From positions 1,302,001-1,366,000 of the forward strand of contig NZ_CP039291.1 in the NCBI RefSeq assembly GCF_004798685.1: DNA of 64,000 nucleotides, written 5' to 3'. A program made the position numbers and the translations under genes. Positions 47,118 to 55,862 of this stretch are shown here, one piece after another. This stretch comes from Cellulomonas shaoxiangyii. Its GTDB lineage: Bacteria > Actinomycetota > Actinomycetes > Actinomycetales > Cellulomonadaceae. Under the pieces are notes generated by a model. That model was not told the origin of the DNA. It saw only the letters and a list, made by a program, of their open reading frames with translations, and did no database searches. Positions within the stretch are counted from its first letter, which is position 1, and every line of letters begins with the position of its first letter.

Positions 47118-47668
47118 CGCGCATCGTGGCCGGCACGGCCGGCGGCCGCACGCTCGTGGTCCCCGCCAAGGGGACGCGGCCGACGAGCGAGCGGGTGCGC
47201 GAGGCGCTGTTCTCGCGCCTGGAGCACCTCGACGCCGTCGACGGCGCCCGCGTGCTCGACCTGTACGCCGGCTCCGGTGCGCTCGGCCTCGAGGCCGTGA
47301 GCCGCGGGGCCGCGCACGCCGTGCTGGTGGACACCGCCCGGGTCGCCGTGGACGCGTGCCGGCGCAACGTGCGCGCGCTCGACCTCGCCGACCGGGTCGA
47401 CGTCGTGGCCGACACCGTCGACCGCTACCTCGCGCGGCTCACCGACGGCGCGGTCGACCTGGTCCTGCTGGACCCGCCCTACGACCTGGCGGAGGCCGCC
47501 CTCGCGTCGGCCCTCGCGGCAGTCGCCCGGTGCACCGCCCCGGGGGGCGTGGTCGTCGTCGAGCGCTCGACCCGCGCGCCCGCGCCGACCTGGCCGGCAC
47601 CGCTCACGGCGATCGACGACCGGCGGTACGGCGAGACGCACGTGTGGTTCGGCGAGCGCCCGGCCTGA
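47114..47668 (+). CDS. rsmD: 16S rRNA (guanine966-N2)-methyltransferase
   Basis: A 184-residue RsmD: [39 protein letters not shown], the SAM motif [20 protein letters not shown] and the catalytic DPPY motif ([12 protein letters not shown]). It methylates G966 of 16S rRNA in the 30S subunit. It begins with GTG overlapping the membrane protein stop. Gene order recG-rsmD-coaD is conserved in many bacteria. Confidence 0.95.
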   Translation: [184 protein letters not shown]

Positions 47669-47702
47669 ACGCCGGAGGGACCGACGGCCTACGGGCTCAG
47701 GG

Positions 47703-48341
47703 TCACCCGCGCCCGTGCATGACGGTCAGCCGTGGGCCGTCCACGCCGAGGACGTGGCTGCCGGCCACGGCGAACCCGCGCCGGGCGTAGAACGGCACGT
47801 TGTGCGGGTCGCTCGTCGCGAGCCACGGCGTGCCCCGCCACGGGGAGCCCGCCAGCGCCCGCAGGCCGTGCTGCAGCAACACCCCGCCGAGCCCTCGGCC
47901 CTGGTAGGCGGGGTGGACCGCGAGGTAGTTGAGGTACGCGCCGGCGTGGGGCGGCGCGTACGCGGCGGTGTCACCCAGCGCCGCGAGGACCTCCTCGGCG
48001 CGGGAGGGCCCGACGAGCGCCCGCAGGACGCCTGCCGGCCGGGGGAGGCGCGGCGGCGGCTCGGGGGCCCCGTCCGCGTGCCGCGGGCGCCACGCCGCGA
48101 CGGCGACCACCTCGTCCGGCCGGTCCGCACCCTCGCCCACCGCCCCGGCGGTGAGCACGTCGACGTACCCGATGTCGACGTAGCGCTCGAGCGCGGGGCC
48201 GAGCCACGCGGCGCACGCGTCCTCCCGCGTCGAGCGGACGGGCAGCACCCAGGCCATCAGCGGGTTCTCGGCGTACGCGAGCGCGCACACCGTGCGGATC
48301 GCGGGCACGTCGTCGGCCCGTGCCGGCCGCGGGTCGTCCAT
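47703..48341 (-). CDS. GNAT family N-acetyltransferase
   Basis: A 212-residue GNAT protein: ARADDVPAIRTVCALAYAENPLMAWVLP, AYLNYLAVHPAYQGRGLGGVLLQHGLRAL (acetyl-CoA loop QGRGLG), and DPHNVPFYARRGFAVAG. The substrate is unknown. ATG 48341 lies 8 nt after TAGCGT (48355-48350) on the minus strand. It interrupts the rsmD-coaD order and is read against it. Confidence 0.87.
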   Translation of the reverse strand: MDDPRPARADDVPAIRTVCALAYAENPLMAWVLPVRSTREDACAAWLGPALERYVDIGYVDVLTAGAVGEGADRPDEVVAVAAWRPRHADGAPEPPPRLPRPAGVLRALVGPSRAEEVLAALGDTAAYAPPHAGAYLNYLAVHPAYQGRGLGGVLLQHGLRALAGSPWRGTPWLATSDPHNVPFYARRGFAVAGSHVLGVDGPRLTVMHGRG

Positions 48342-48537
48342 GGGTGCGGACGCTAGCGCGGCGGCGCGCGCGGGACGACCACCGTGCGGCGTGGCGCCCG
48401 CACGGGGGACGGGGCACGACCGGCCGCAGCACGGGGGGCGCCGCACCGGCGCCGGTGCGGCACCTCCACGTTCCGGCACGCGGCGCGCGGGGCGCCCGTC
48501 ACGTGCCGTCACGGGTCCGTGACGTAGGTTGGCGTGC

Positions 48538-49041
48538 GTGAGGATCGCGGTGTGCCCCGGGTCGTTCGACCCGCTGACGCTGGGTCATGTGGATGTCGTG
48601 CGACGTGCCCGCGCCCTGTTCGACGAGGTCGTGGTGGCGGTCGCGCACAACTCCACCAAGCAGCCGCTGCTGACCGCGGACGAGCGCGTCGCGCTCGCGG
48701 CCGAGGCGCTGGCGGGCGTCGACGGGGTGCGCGTCGTCGGCACGCGCGGCCTGCTCGCGGACCTCGTGCGTGACGTCGGCGCCGTGGCGCTGGTCAAGGG
48801 TTTGCGCGGCGGGGCGGACGTCGACGCCGAGGTGCCGATGGCGCTCATGAACCGGCACCTGTCGGGCGTGGAGACGGTCTTCGTGCTGGGGGACCCGGCG
48901 CTGGCGCATATCGCGTCGTCGCTGGTCAAGGACGTGGCGCGGCACGGGGGTCGGATCGACGACCTCGTGCCCGCGCCGGTGGCGGCAGCGGTGCACCGCG
49001 CGCTCGACGCGCGGGCCCGCCAGGGAGGGGACGGACGATGA
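48538..49041 (+). CDS. coaD: Pantetheine-phosphate adenylyltransferase
   Basis: A 167-residue PPAT, the penultimate enzyme of coenzyme A synthesis. CPGSFDPLTLGH with the TxGH nucleotidyltransferase motif (Thr14, His17), VKGLRGGADVDAEVPMALMNRHL (usual form VKGLRxxxDFExExxMAxMN) and the ISSxxVR-like HIASSLVKDVARHGG. The variable Asp/Val substitutions in the middle motif are conservative. GTG 48538 lies 7 nt after TAGGTT (48525-48530), so a leaderless start is likely. It overlaps the next gene by 4 nt. Confidence 0.95.
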   Translation: MRIAVCPGSFDPLTLGHVDVVRRARALFDEVVVAVAHNSTKQPLLTADERVALAAEALAGVDGVRVVGTRGLLADLVRDVGAVALVKGLRGGADVDAEVPMALMNRHLSGVETVFVLGDPALAHIASSLVKDVARHGGRIDDLVPAPVAAAVHRALDARARQGGDGR

Positions 49042-49544
49042 CGGAGCAGACCGACCGCGGGGTCGACGAGGAGCGCACGGGCGGCGTGGCGGGGGTGCTC
49101 GACGCCATCGAGCAGGCGGTGCTGGAGGCGCGGGCCATGCCCATGTCGTCGTCGGTGCTGGTCAACCGCGCGGAGATCCTGGAGCTGGTGGAGCAGGTGC
49201 GCGCGGCGCTGCCGGCGCAGCTGCAGCGGGCCGACGCGGTGCTGGCCGACGCGGACGCGGCGCGCGCGGCGGCCCACGCCGAGGCCGAGTCGCTGGTCAC
49301 CCGTGCCCGGGCGCGCGCGGCCGAGCTGGTCGAGCAGGAGGCCGTCGTGGCGCAGGCCCAGGCGCGGGCGGCGCAGATCGTGGCGGACGCGCAGGAGACC
49401 GCCGACGGGCTGCGGCGCGACGCCGACGACTACTGCGACCGGCGGCTCGCCGACTTCGAGATCGACCTGGGCAAGGTCCTGAGCCAGGTGCAGGGCGGCC
49501 GCGCGAAGCTCGCGGGCCGCCTGCAGCCGGGCGAGGGCGGCTGA
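49038..49544 (+). CDS. Rv2927c-like coiled-coil protein (DivIVA-like)
   Basis: A 168-residue protein with SVLVNRAEILELVEQVRAALPAQLQRADAVLADADAARAAAHAEAESLVTRARARAAELVEQ, a long Ala/Glu/Arg-rich coiled coil of about 100 residues resembling DivIVA/ATP synthase b type helices. It lies directly behind coaD with an ATGA overlap, as does the mycobacterial Rv2927c-type gene. The role may be cytoskeletal or in cell-wall growth, which is inference from coiled coil and location. Confidence 0.82.
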   Translation: MTEQTDRGVDEERTGGVAGVLDAIEQAVLEARAMPMSSSVLVNRAEILELVEQVRAALPAQLQRADAVLADADAARAAAHAEAESLVTRARARAAELVEQEAVVAQAQARAAQIVADAQETADGLRRDADDYCDRRLADFEIDLGKVLSQVQGGRAKLAGRLQPGEGG

Positions 49545-49589
49545 CCCGTTCCGTCGTCGGCGGGCAGCCGACCGGGGGCACCTCGTGGT

Positions 49590-49618
49590 TTGGGCAGCCC
49601 GCGGCGGTGCCGTACAGT
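49590..49618 (+). promoter_or_regulatory. Promoter of the DUF177-rpmF-rnc-fpg operon
   Basis: TTGGGC (49590-49595), 17 nt and TACAGT (49613-49618) form the best vegetative-type promoter in the region. It predicts a leader of about 103 nt before GTG 49728. Confidence 0.6.
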
Positions 49619-49727
49619 TGTCGGTTGGTCCGGCCGGTCGCGGCGGGGCCGACTCGTCATCACACCGCACCACACCGTCCGGCGCGCCCGCGTGCCGGAC
49701 GGGCCACAGGAATGAGGGGACCGGACC

Positions 49728-50303
49728 GTGCGTTCTGCCCGCCTCGATCCCCGTTCGCCGTTCGTGCTCGACACCCTCGAGCTCGGCCGACGTCCGGGAT
49801 CGACGCGTACGGTGCCGCGGACGGTGCCCGCACCCGACGAGCTCGGCACCGCGATGATCGGCGTCCCCTCCGGGAGCGACCTCGAGCTGGACCTCCGGCT
49901 CGAGGCCGTCATGGAGGGGGTCCTGGTCACCGGCTCGATCCGCGGCGAGGCCGTCGGGGAGTGCGTGCGGTGCCTGGAGCGTGTGGTCGAGCCTCTCGAC
50001 GTCACGCTGCAGGAGCTGTACGTCTACCCTGAGCGTGCGCAGGCCGCGGCCGCGGAGGGTGACGACGACGAGGACGTGCGCGAGCTGGAGGACGACCTCG
50101 TCGACCTCGAGCCCGCGCTGCGGGACACGATCGTGACCGCGCTGCCGTTCCGGCCCCTGTGCGGGCCGGACTGCCCGGGCCTGTGCTCGGAGTGCGGCGC
50201 GCGGCTCGCGGACGACCCGGACCACCAGCACGACACGATCGACCCTCGATGGGCCGCTCTCGGCGGCCTGACGAGCACTGACGACGAACAGAGAGAGAGC
50301 TGA
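49728..50303 (+). CDS. DUF177 (YceD) domain-containing protein
   Basis: A 191-residue DUF177 protein: RLDPRSPFVLDTLELGRRPGSTRTV, LRLEAVMEGVLVTGSIRGEAVGECVRCLERVVEPL, and the Cys cluster PLCGPDCPGLCSECGARLADDP, a probable zinc site. It lies 2 nt before rpmF (L32), the usual bacterial neighbour; YceD-type proteins are linked to 23S rRNA or ribosome assembly. The GTG 49728 start fits the family. Confidence 0.92.
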   Translation: MRSARLDPRSPFVLDTLELGRRPGSTRTVPRTVPAPDELGTAMIGVPSGSDLELDLRLEAVMEGVLVTGSIRGEAVGECVRCLERVVEPLDVTLQELYVYPERAQAAAAEGDDDEDVRELEDDLVDLEPALRDTIVTALPFRPLCGPDCPGLCSECGARLADDPDHQHDTIDPRWAALGGLTSTDDEQRES

Positions 50304-50305
50304 CC

Positions 50306-50503
50306 GTGGCGGTTCCGAAGCGCAAGATGTCGCGCAGCAACACCCGTGCGCGTCGCTCGCAGTGGAAGACCACTGCCACGACGCTCACGACCTGCCCCCA
50401 GTGCAAGGCGCACATGCAGCCGCACATCGCCTGCCCGTCCTGCGGTGCCTACAACGGCCGCCGGTACGCGGAGGCCGTGCGCAGCGAGCACGAGGCGAGC
50501 TGA
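50306..50503 (+). CDS. rpmF: 50S ribosomal protein L32
   Basis: A 65-residue L32: VAVPKRKMSRSNTRARRSQWK, then CPQC and CPSC, the zinc-binding C+ form. It is 2 nt downstream of the DUF177 gene and 12 nt before rnc, in one operon. Confidence 0.96.
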   Translation: MAVPKRKMSRSNTRARRSQWKTTATTLTTCPQCKAHMQPHIACPSCGAYNGRRYAEAVRSEHEAS

Positions 50504-50515
50504 CCCACCGGCCCG

Positions 50516-51280
50516 ATGACCGGCACACCTGACGCCCCGCGCGGCGCGCGTGCGGTCTCGGCTGCCGACTCGCTCCTCGAGAAGCTCGGGGTCCGTCTGG
50601 ACCCCGAGCTTCTCGTGCTCGCGCTGACGCACCGGTCGTTCGCGCACGAGGCGGGTGGCATCCCGACCAACGAGCGCCTCGAGTTCCTCGGTGACACCGT
50701 CCTGGGGCTCGTGGTCACCGAGCACCTCTACCGCGCGTACCCCGATCTGTCCGAGGGCGACCTCGCGAAGATGCGGGCCGCGACGGTGTCGCAGCGTGCG
50801 CTCGCACGCGTGGCGCGCACCCTGGACCTCGGCGCGTACCTCCTGCTCGGCAAGGGCGAGCTCGCCACCGGTGGTGCGGACAAGGACTCGATCCTGTCCG
50901 ACACGCTCGAGGCGCTGTTCGGCGCGGTCTACCTGTCCCACGGCCTCGAGACGGCGCGCGGCCTCGTCGACCGCCTCGTCAGCGCGACGCTCGAGGCGGC
51001 TGCGGACCTCGGCGCCGGTCTCGACTGGAAGACCTCGCTGCAGGAGCTGTCCGCGCTGCTCGGGCTCGGCGCGCCGACGTACGACGTCACCGGCGAGGGC
51101 CCCGACCACGCCCGCACGTTCACCGCGCACGCCGTGGTGGGCGGCGAGGTCCGCGGCAGCGGGACCGGCTCGGCGAAGAAGCTCGCCGAGCAGGAGGCCG
51201 CCGCCGCGGCGTACGCGACGCTGTCCGCCGCGCGGGACGCCGCGGCAGCCGCGACCGGCACGGGTACCGCCGGGGCCTGA
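50516..51280 (+). CDS. rnc: Ribonuclease III
   Basis: A 254-residue RNase III for rRNA and dsRNA processing. Catalytic motif [13 protein letters not shown] (residues 52-64, with Asp60), second metal ligand [11 protein letters not shown], and the dsRNA-binding domain [41 protein letters not shown]...[23 protein letters not shown]. The Ala-rich tail is short. It sits between rpmF and fpg. Confidence 0.96.
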   Translation: MTGTPDAPRGARAVSAADSLLEKLGVRLDPELLVLALTHRSFAHEAGGIPTNERLEFLGDTVLGLVVTEHLYRAYPDLSEGDLAKMRAATVSQRALARVARTLDLGAYLLLGKGELATGGADKDSILSDTLEALFGAVYLSHGLETARGLVDRLVSATLEAAADLGAGLDWKTSLQELSALLGLGAPTYDVTGEGPDHARTFTAHAVVGGEVRGSGTGSAKKLAEQEAAAAAYATLSAARDAAAAATGTGTAGA

Positions 51281-51284
51281 CGCC

Positions 51285-52265
51285 GTGCCCGAGCTCCCCG
51301 AGGTCGAGACGGTCCGCGACGGCCTCGCCCGGCACGTGCTGGGACGGACCGTCGTCGACGTGACGGTGCACCGCGACTACTCGGTGCGTCGCCACGACGG
51401 TGGCCCGGGCGACTTCGCGGCCCGCCTCCGGGGGCGGCGGCTCGACGCCGCGGTGCGGCGGGGCAAGTTCCTGTGGCTCCTGCTCGACGAGGGTCCGGGC
51501 CGGGGCGACGACGCCCTCATGGCGCACCTCGGCATGAGCGGGCAGCTGCTGGTCCGCGGCCCGTCCGCCGACGCCCGCGCCACCGACGCGGGCCCCGAGC
51601 CCGGCCTCGACCCCGTCGCGACCCCGGGGCCCGCGGGCTGGGTCGAGCACCCCCACCTGCGCGTCCGGATCGCGCTCGACGACGGCTCCGCGCTGGACTT
51701 CGTCGACCAGCGCACGTTCGGTCACCTCTCCGTCCCGGACCTGGTCGCCACGCCCGACGGACGCCCCGGCGGACGCGGCTCCGACCGGGCGGTCGTCCCC
51801 TCGCCCGTCGCGCACATCGCGCGCGACCTGCTCGACCCCGCGCTCGACCGGCCGGCCCTCGTCGACGCGGTGCGGCGGCGGCGGACGGGGCTGAAGCGCG
51901 CGCTGCTCGACCAGACGCTCGTGAGCGGCATCGGCAACATCTACGCCGACGAGGCGCTGTGGCGGGCGCGCCTGCACTACGCCCGTGCGACCGACACGCT
52001 GCGCCGCCCGGAGGTGGGCCGGGCGCTCGACGGCGCCACCGAGGTGATGACGGCGGCCCTCGCCGCGGGCGGAACGAGCTTCGACGCGCTCTACGTCAAC
52101 GTGAACGGCGCGTCCGGGTACTTCGACCGGTCGCTCGCGGTGTACGGCCAGGACGGGCGCCCGTGCCCCCGGTGCGGCACGGCGGTGCGGCGCGACGAGT
52201 TCATGAGCCGCTCGTCGTACACCTGCCCGCGCTGCCAGCCGCGCCCGCGTCACGGCCGCTGGTAG
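51285..52265 (+). CDS. fpg: Formamidopyrimidine-DNA glycosylase
   Basis: A 326-residue Fpg/MutM that removes 8-oxoguanine and other oxidised purines. Catalytic N-terminal [20 protein letters not shown] (Pro2 and Glu3 are the active residues after the start Met/Val), [10 protein letters not shown], the helix-two-turn-helix [25 protein letters not shown], and the C-terminal zinc finger CPRCGTA...YTCPRC. Compared with usual 270-290 residues it has inserts of about 25 and 15 residues in the N-terminal domain, rich in Pro/Gly. GTG 51285 is 4 nt after rnc. Confidence 0.95.
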   Translation: MPELPEVETVRDGLARHVLGRTVVDVTVHRDYSVRRHDGGPGDFAARLRGRRLDAAVRRGKFLWLLLDEGPGRGDDALMAHLGMSGQLLVRGPSADARATDAGPEPGLDPVATPGPAGWVEHPHLRVRIALDDGSALDFVDQRTFGHLSVPDLVATPDGRPGGRGSDRAVVPSPVAHIARDLLDPALDRPALVDAVRRRRTGLKRALLDQTLVSGIGNIYADEALWRARLHYARATDTLRRPEVGRALDGATEVMTAALAAGGTSFDALYVNVNGASGYFDRSLAVYGQDGRPCPRCGTAVRRDEFMSRSSYTCPRCQPRPRHGRW

Positions 52266-52367
52266 CGGCGGGCCGCACCGACGCGCGCGGTGGGACGGGT
52301 CCCGATCCCGCGGCGCCCGTCCCTCGCTCGTCGCCCGACGTGCTCGGTGCTCGGTGCTCAGCGCCGA

Positions 52368-53327
52368 TCAGCGCTCACGTGCTCCGCGCTCGACGACGTT
52401 GCGCAGCGGCCGCCCGGCGACGAAGCGCGCGACGTTGTCGGCGACCAGCTCCGTCCAGCCGACGGGCCGGCCCCCGGCCGCGTGCGGGCTGACGAGCACG
52501 CGCGGCTCGTCCCACAGCGGCGACGACGCGGGCAGCGGCTCGGTCGCGACCACGTCGAGCGCCGCCCCGGCGAGCCGCTCCTCGCGCACGGCGGCCAGGA
52601 GGGCGTCCTCGTCGAGCGTGCTGCCCCGGCCGGCGTTGACGACCCACGCACGGGCGGGCAGCAGCCCCAGCACGCGGGCGTCGACGGCGTGCCGCGTCGC
52701 GGGCAGGTCGGGCAGGAGCGTGACGAGGACGTCCGTGCCGGGCAGGAGGTCCGCGAGGGCGTCCGGCGTGACGACGGGGAAGCCGTGGCGCTCCCCGGCG
52801 GTGCGGGCCACGCCGGTGACGTCGGCGCCGAGCGCGTGCAGCAGGGGTGCGAGGCGGGCGGCGATCGAGCCGAAGCCCCAGACGGTGACGTGCGCGTCGA
52901 GCAGCGTGCGCACCTCGCCGGGCGGGTGCAGCGGCTGCAGCCCGCCGAGCTCCCCGGCCCACCGGTGGGCGTCGTGCGCGCGGACGAGGTCGGGGACCCG
53001 GCGCACGCACGCCAGCACGAGCGCCAGCACGTGCTCGGCCACCGTGGCGTCGTGCAGCCCGCGCCCGTTCGTCACGACGACGTCGTCGGCGAAGCCCGCC
53101 GCCAGCACGGCGTCGGGCCCGGCGGCGAGGGTCTGCACCCACCGGGCGCGCCGCGCGGCGGCGGCCAGCTCGGCGAGCCGGTCGCCCGGGTTGCCCCACA
53201 CGACGAGCGCGTCGGCGTCGGCGGCCTCGGGGGGCGGGGGAGCGGAGACGTCGTACGGCACGGCGCGGACGCCCGCGGGCAGGCGCGGCACGCCGTCGGC
53301 CGTGGTGGGCAGCATGATCGTCGTCAT
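52368..53327 (-). CDS. D-isomer specific 2-hydroxyacid dehydrogenase
   Basis: A 319-residue NAD-dependent dehydrogenase: Rossmann motif VTVWGFGSIAARLAPLLHALGADVTGV (GxGxxA), VNAGRGSTLDEDALLAAVREERLAGAALDVVATEPL (catalytic Arg and Glu) and the catalytic His region RVLVSPHAAGG. The substrate is not identifiable. ATG 53327 is the chosen start; an ATG at 53345 would overlap the devR-like promoter. The gene is divergent from the devR-like gene with only 19 nt between start codons. Confidence 0.88.
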   Translation of the reverse strand: MTTIMLPTTADGVPRLPAGVRAVPYDVSAPPPPEAADADALVVWGNPGDRLAELAAAARRARWVQTLAAGPDAVLAAGFADDVVVTNGRGLHDATVAEHVLALVLACVRRVPDLVRAHDAHRWAGELGGLQPLHPPGEVRTLLDAHVTVWGFGSIAARLAPLLHALGADVTGVARTAGERHGFPVVTPDALADLLPGTDVLVTLLPDLPATRHAVDARVLGLLPARAWVVNAGRGSTLDEDALLAAVREERLAGAALDVVATEPLPASSPLWDEPRVLVSPHAAGGRPVGWTELVADNVARFVAGRPLRNVVERGARER

Positions 53328-53334
53328 GGCTCGA

Positions 53335-53346
53335 TACGATGCCATC
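53335..53346 (+). promoter_or_regulatory. devR-like promoter -10
   Basis: TACGAT (53335-53340) stands exactly 6 nt before GTG 53347, with no Shine-Dalgarno. On the opposite strand CATCGT (53341-53336), 8 nt before ATG 53327, could serve the dehydrogenase gene, so the two -10 elements overlap. Confidence 0.5.
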
Positions 53347-54036
53347 GTGTCCGCCACCAGCCAGTCGACGCCGCCCGTCCCGGACGCGCGCCAGAGCCCC
53401 GTGACCGTGATGATCGTCGACGACCACGAGGTCGTGCGGCGCGGGATCGCGGAGGTGGTCGAGCGGACGGACGGCATGACGGTCGTCGCCGAGGCCGGCT
53501 CCGTCGCCGACGGCGTCCGGCGGGCGGCGCTCGTGCGCCCGCAGGTCATGCTCGTCGACCTGCAGCTGCCCGACGGCACCGGCATCGACCTGCTCACCGC
53601 CGTGCGGGAGCAGGTGCCGACCGCCCGCGCCATCGTCCTGACCTCGTTCGACGACGACGACGCCCTCGCGGCGGCGCTGGAGGCGGGTGCGGTGGCGTAC
53701 CTGCTCAAGAGCGTGCGGGGCGCCGAGATCACCGACGTCATCCGCGCGGTCGCCGCCGGGCGCACGCTCCTCGACGAGCGGACCGTCGCGCGCCGGCGCG
53801 CCGGGCACGAGGACCCGACGGAGAGCCTGACGCCGAGCGAGCTGCGCGTCCTCGACCTCATCGGCGAGGGCATGTCCAACCGGGAGATCGCCGAACGCCT
53901 CGGCGTCGCCGAGAAGACGGTGAAGAACCACATCACGTCGCTGCTGGCCAAGATGGGTCTGCAGCGCCGCACGCAGGTGGCGGCGTGGGTCGCGTCCCGC
54001 AAGCACGCCGGCTGGCGGTCCGAGCCCGGGCACTGA
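53347..54036 (+). CDS. DevR/DosR-like response regulator (NarL/LuxR family)
   Basis: A 229-residue regulator: receiver domain TVMIVDDHEVVRRGIAEVV with phospho-acceptor Asp71 (MLVDLQLPDGTG) and Lys in YLLKSVRG, then the LuxR-type HTH LTPSELRVLDLIGEGMSNREIAERLGVAEKTVKNHITSLLAKMGLQRRTQVAAW. The recognition helix AEKTVKN is identical to that of mycobacterial DevR as I know it, and the flanks LLAKxGxxRRTQ agree, which implies the same GGGAC-type target. Its probable kinase is the convergent GAF histidine kinase downstream. GTG 53347 is fixed by the -10 at 6 nt. Confidence 0.9.
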   Translation: MSATSQSTPPVPDARQSPVTVMIVDDHEVVRRGIAEVVERTDGMTVVAEAGSVADGVRRAALVRPQVMLVDLQLPDGTGIDLLTAVREQVPTARAIVLTSFDDDDALAAALEAGAVAYLLKSVRGAEITDVIRAVAAGRTLLDERTVARRRAGHEDPTESLTPSELRVLDLIGEGMSNREIAERLGVAEKTVKNHITSLLAKMGLQRRTQVAAWVASRKHAGWRSEPGH

Positions 54037-54068
54037 CGCCCCGGGGCCCGCCGGCCCGGGAGCCGTGC

Positions 54069-55862
54069 TCAGTCGAGGGGCGCCTGCCACGTCAGCAGGG
54101 CCCCGCGCCCGCTCGGTGCGGCTCCGAGCGTGAACGTGCCGCCGTGCTGACGCGCCCGCGACGCGAGGTTCCCCGTGCCGGAGCTGCGGTCGCGCACGGC
54201 CGGCAGACCGGCCCCGTCGTCCTCGACCTCCACCTCGACGGACCCGCTCGGCCCGCGTCCGCGCACGGCGACGCGCACGGCCACGGACGACGCGTGCGCG
54301 TGCCGGGCCGCGTTCGCGAGCCCCTCGCGCACGACTGCGACGACGTCGTCGGTGAGGTCGGCGTCGAGCCGCTCGTCGAGGAGGTCCTCCTCGACGCCGT
54401 CACCGGAGGTGAGCGGCCGGCCGTCCAGCGTGAGCAGGAGCGAGGGCGCGAACCCGAGGCCCGTGCGCGCGAGCGACGTCTCGCGTCGCAGCCGCTCGAC
54501 CAGGCCCGTGGCGGCGTCCGGGTCACGCAGGGCGTAGACGATCTGGCGGATCTGGCGCACGGAGCTGTCGACGTTGTCGAGCGCCTCCTCGACGATGTCC
54601 GTCAGCGCGCTCGCGTCGACGCCGCGCGCCGCGCGGCGTCGCACCGTCTCGAGCTGCATGCCGGTCGCGAAGAGCTGCTGGATGGCGAGGTCGTGCAGGT
54701 CGCGCGCGATGCGCTCGCGCTCGTCGAGGAGGGCGGCGACGTCCTGCGCGTGCCGCGCCTCGGCGAGCACGTACGCGAGCGCGGCCTGCGACGCGAAGGA
54801 CTGCGCGGTGGCGAGGTCGCTCTCGTCGAACGGCGTCGAGCCGATGCGCCGCAGCAGCACGAGCACGCCGACGCCCCGCCCGGACGACTGCAGGGGAGCG
54901 AACATCGCCGGCCCGAACGTGCGCATCTGGTCGACCTTGACCGTCCGCGACGCGCTCAGCGAGGGCGTGAGCAGGCCGACGCCCTCCTCGAGCGCGGTCC
55001 ACGCGCGGCCGTCCCGCGGCATGACGAGACCCGTCAGCTCGTCGGCGTGGTACCCCTCCACGAGCTCGAGGTACAGCTCGCCGCCCATGCCGGGCAGTGC
55101 GAGGGCGGCCGTGTCCGCGCCGGCGACCTGGCGCGCGGTGCGGGCGATGTGCGCGAGCGCGTCCTCCTCGTCGATGCCCTCGAGCAGCATCGTCGTGATC
55201 TCCTGCCCCGCGCGCAGCCAGTGCTCGCGCCGCTCCGCGTCGGCGTAGAGGCGCGCGTTCGCGACGGCGACGCCGGCGGCGGCCGCGAGGGCCACCACCA
55301 TCTCCTCGTCGTGCGCGTCGAACGGGCCGCCCTGCTTCTCCGAGAGGTACAGCTGCCCGTACACGTGCTCGCCCACCTTCACGGACGCACCGAGGAACGG
55401 CCCCATCGGCGGGTGGTGCGCCGGCCAGCCCCGGAACGCGGGGTGCTTCGTGAGGTCCTCCAGGCGCAGCGCGCCGTCGACCGGGATCTGCCCCAGCACA
55501 CCGTGCGCGTGCGGGGGGTGCGCGAGCATGCGGGCGACGGCCGTGGGCACGCCCGTGTAGACGAAGGTGGTCGACGTGCCGGTCTCGTCGAGGACGTTGA
55601 TCGCGCCGTAGCGCGCCTGCGTCAGCTCGGCGCTGACCTGCACGAAGCGCTCGAGGACGGCGGGCAGGTCGAGCTGGCCGGCGACGGCGAGGATCGCGTT
55701 GAGCAGGTCGGTCAGGGCGTCGCCGGTCAGCGGCGCGGGCGTCCCGGTGACCTCGGTGAGCACCCCGTGGTCGAACGGCACCCCGACGGGGTGGGCCGCC
55801 GGCGAGCCCGGCGGGACGTGCCGCGGCTCGACCTGCCGCGGCTGGACCCCTCCCGCGCTCAC
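54069..55862 (-). CDS. DevS/DosT-like GAF sensor histidine kinase
   Basis: A 597-residue kinase with no membrane segment. First GAF domain (residues ~50-205) contains HPAFRGWPAHHPPMGPFLG, the DevS/DosT segment whose His before PPM is the haem ligand (His149 in M. tuberculosis DevS); here it is His150. The second GAF spans ~225-370. The HisKA_3 motif RIARDLHDLAIQQLFATGMQ places phospho-acceptor His390. The HATPase region has GLANAARHAHAS, VEVEDDGAGLP and GTGNLASRARQHGG. GTG 55862 overlaps cydC by 4 nt, so the kinase is the last gene of the bd operon and is probably an oxygen/redox sensor for the DevR-like regulator. Confidence 0.88.
   Translation of the reverse strand: MSAGGVQPRQVEPRHVPPGSPAAHPVGVPFDHGVLTEVTGTPAPLTGDALTDLLNAILAVAGQLDLPAVLERFVQVSAELTQARYGAINVLDETGTSTTFVYTGVPTAVARMLAHPPHAHGVLGQIPVDGALRLEDLTKHPAFRGWPAHHPPMGPFLGASVKVGEHVYGQLYLSEKQGGPFDAHDEEMVVALAAAAGVAVANARLYADAERREHWLRAGQEITTMLLEGIDEEDALAHIARTARQVAGADTAALALPGMGGELYLELVEGYHADELTGLVMPRDGRAWTALEEGVGLLTPSLSASRTVKVDQMRTFGPAMFAPLQSSGRGVGVLVLLRRIGSTPFDESDLATAQSFASQAALAYVLAEARHAQDVAALLDERERIARDLHDLAIQQLFATGMQLETVRRRAARGVDASALTDIVEEALDNVDSSVRQIRQIVYALRDPDAATGLVERLRRETSLARTGLGFAPSLLLTLDGRPLTSGDGVEEDLLDERLDADLTDDVVAVVREGLANAARHAHASSVAVRVAVRGRGPSGSVEVEVEDDGAGLPAVRDRSSGTGNLASRARQHGGTFTLGAAPSGRGALLTWQAPLD

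Noticed and set aside
52292..52303. GGGACGGGTCCC, a second GGGAC/GTCCC inverted repeat
   Set aside because: The half-sites are 2 nt apart instead of 4, and it lies just after the fpg stop rather than at a promoter, so it does not look like a functional DevR-type box.
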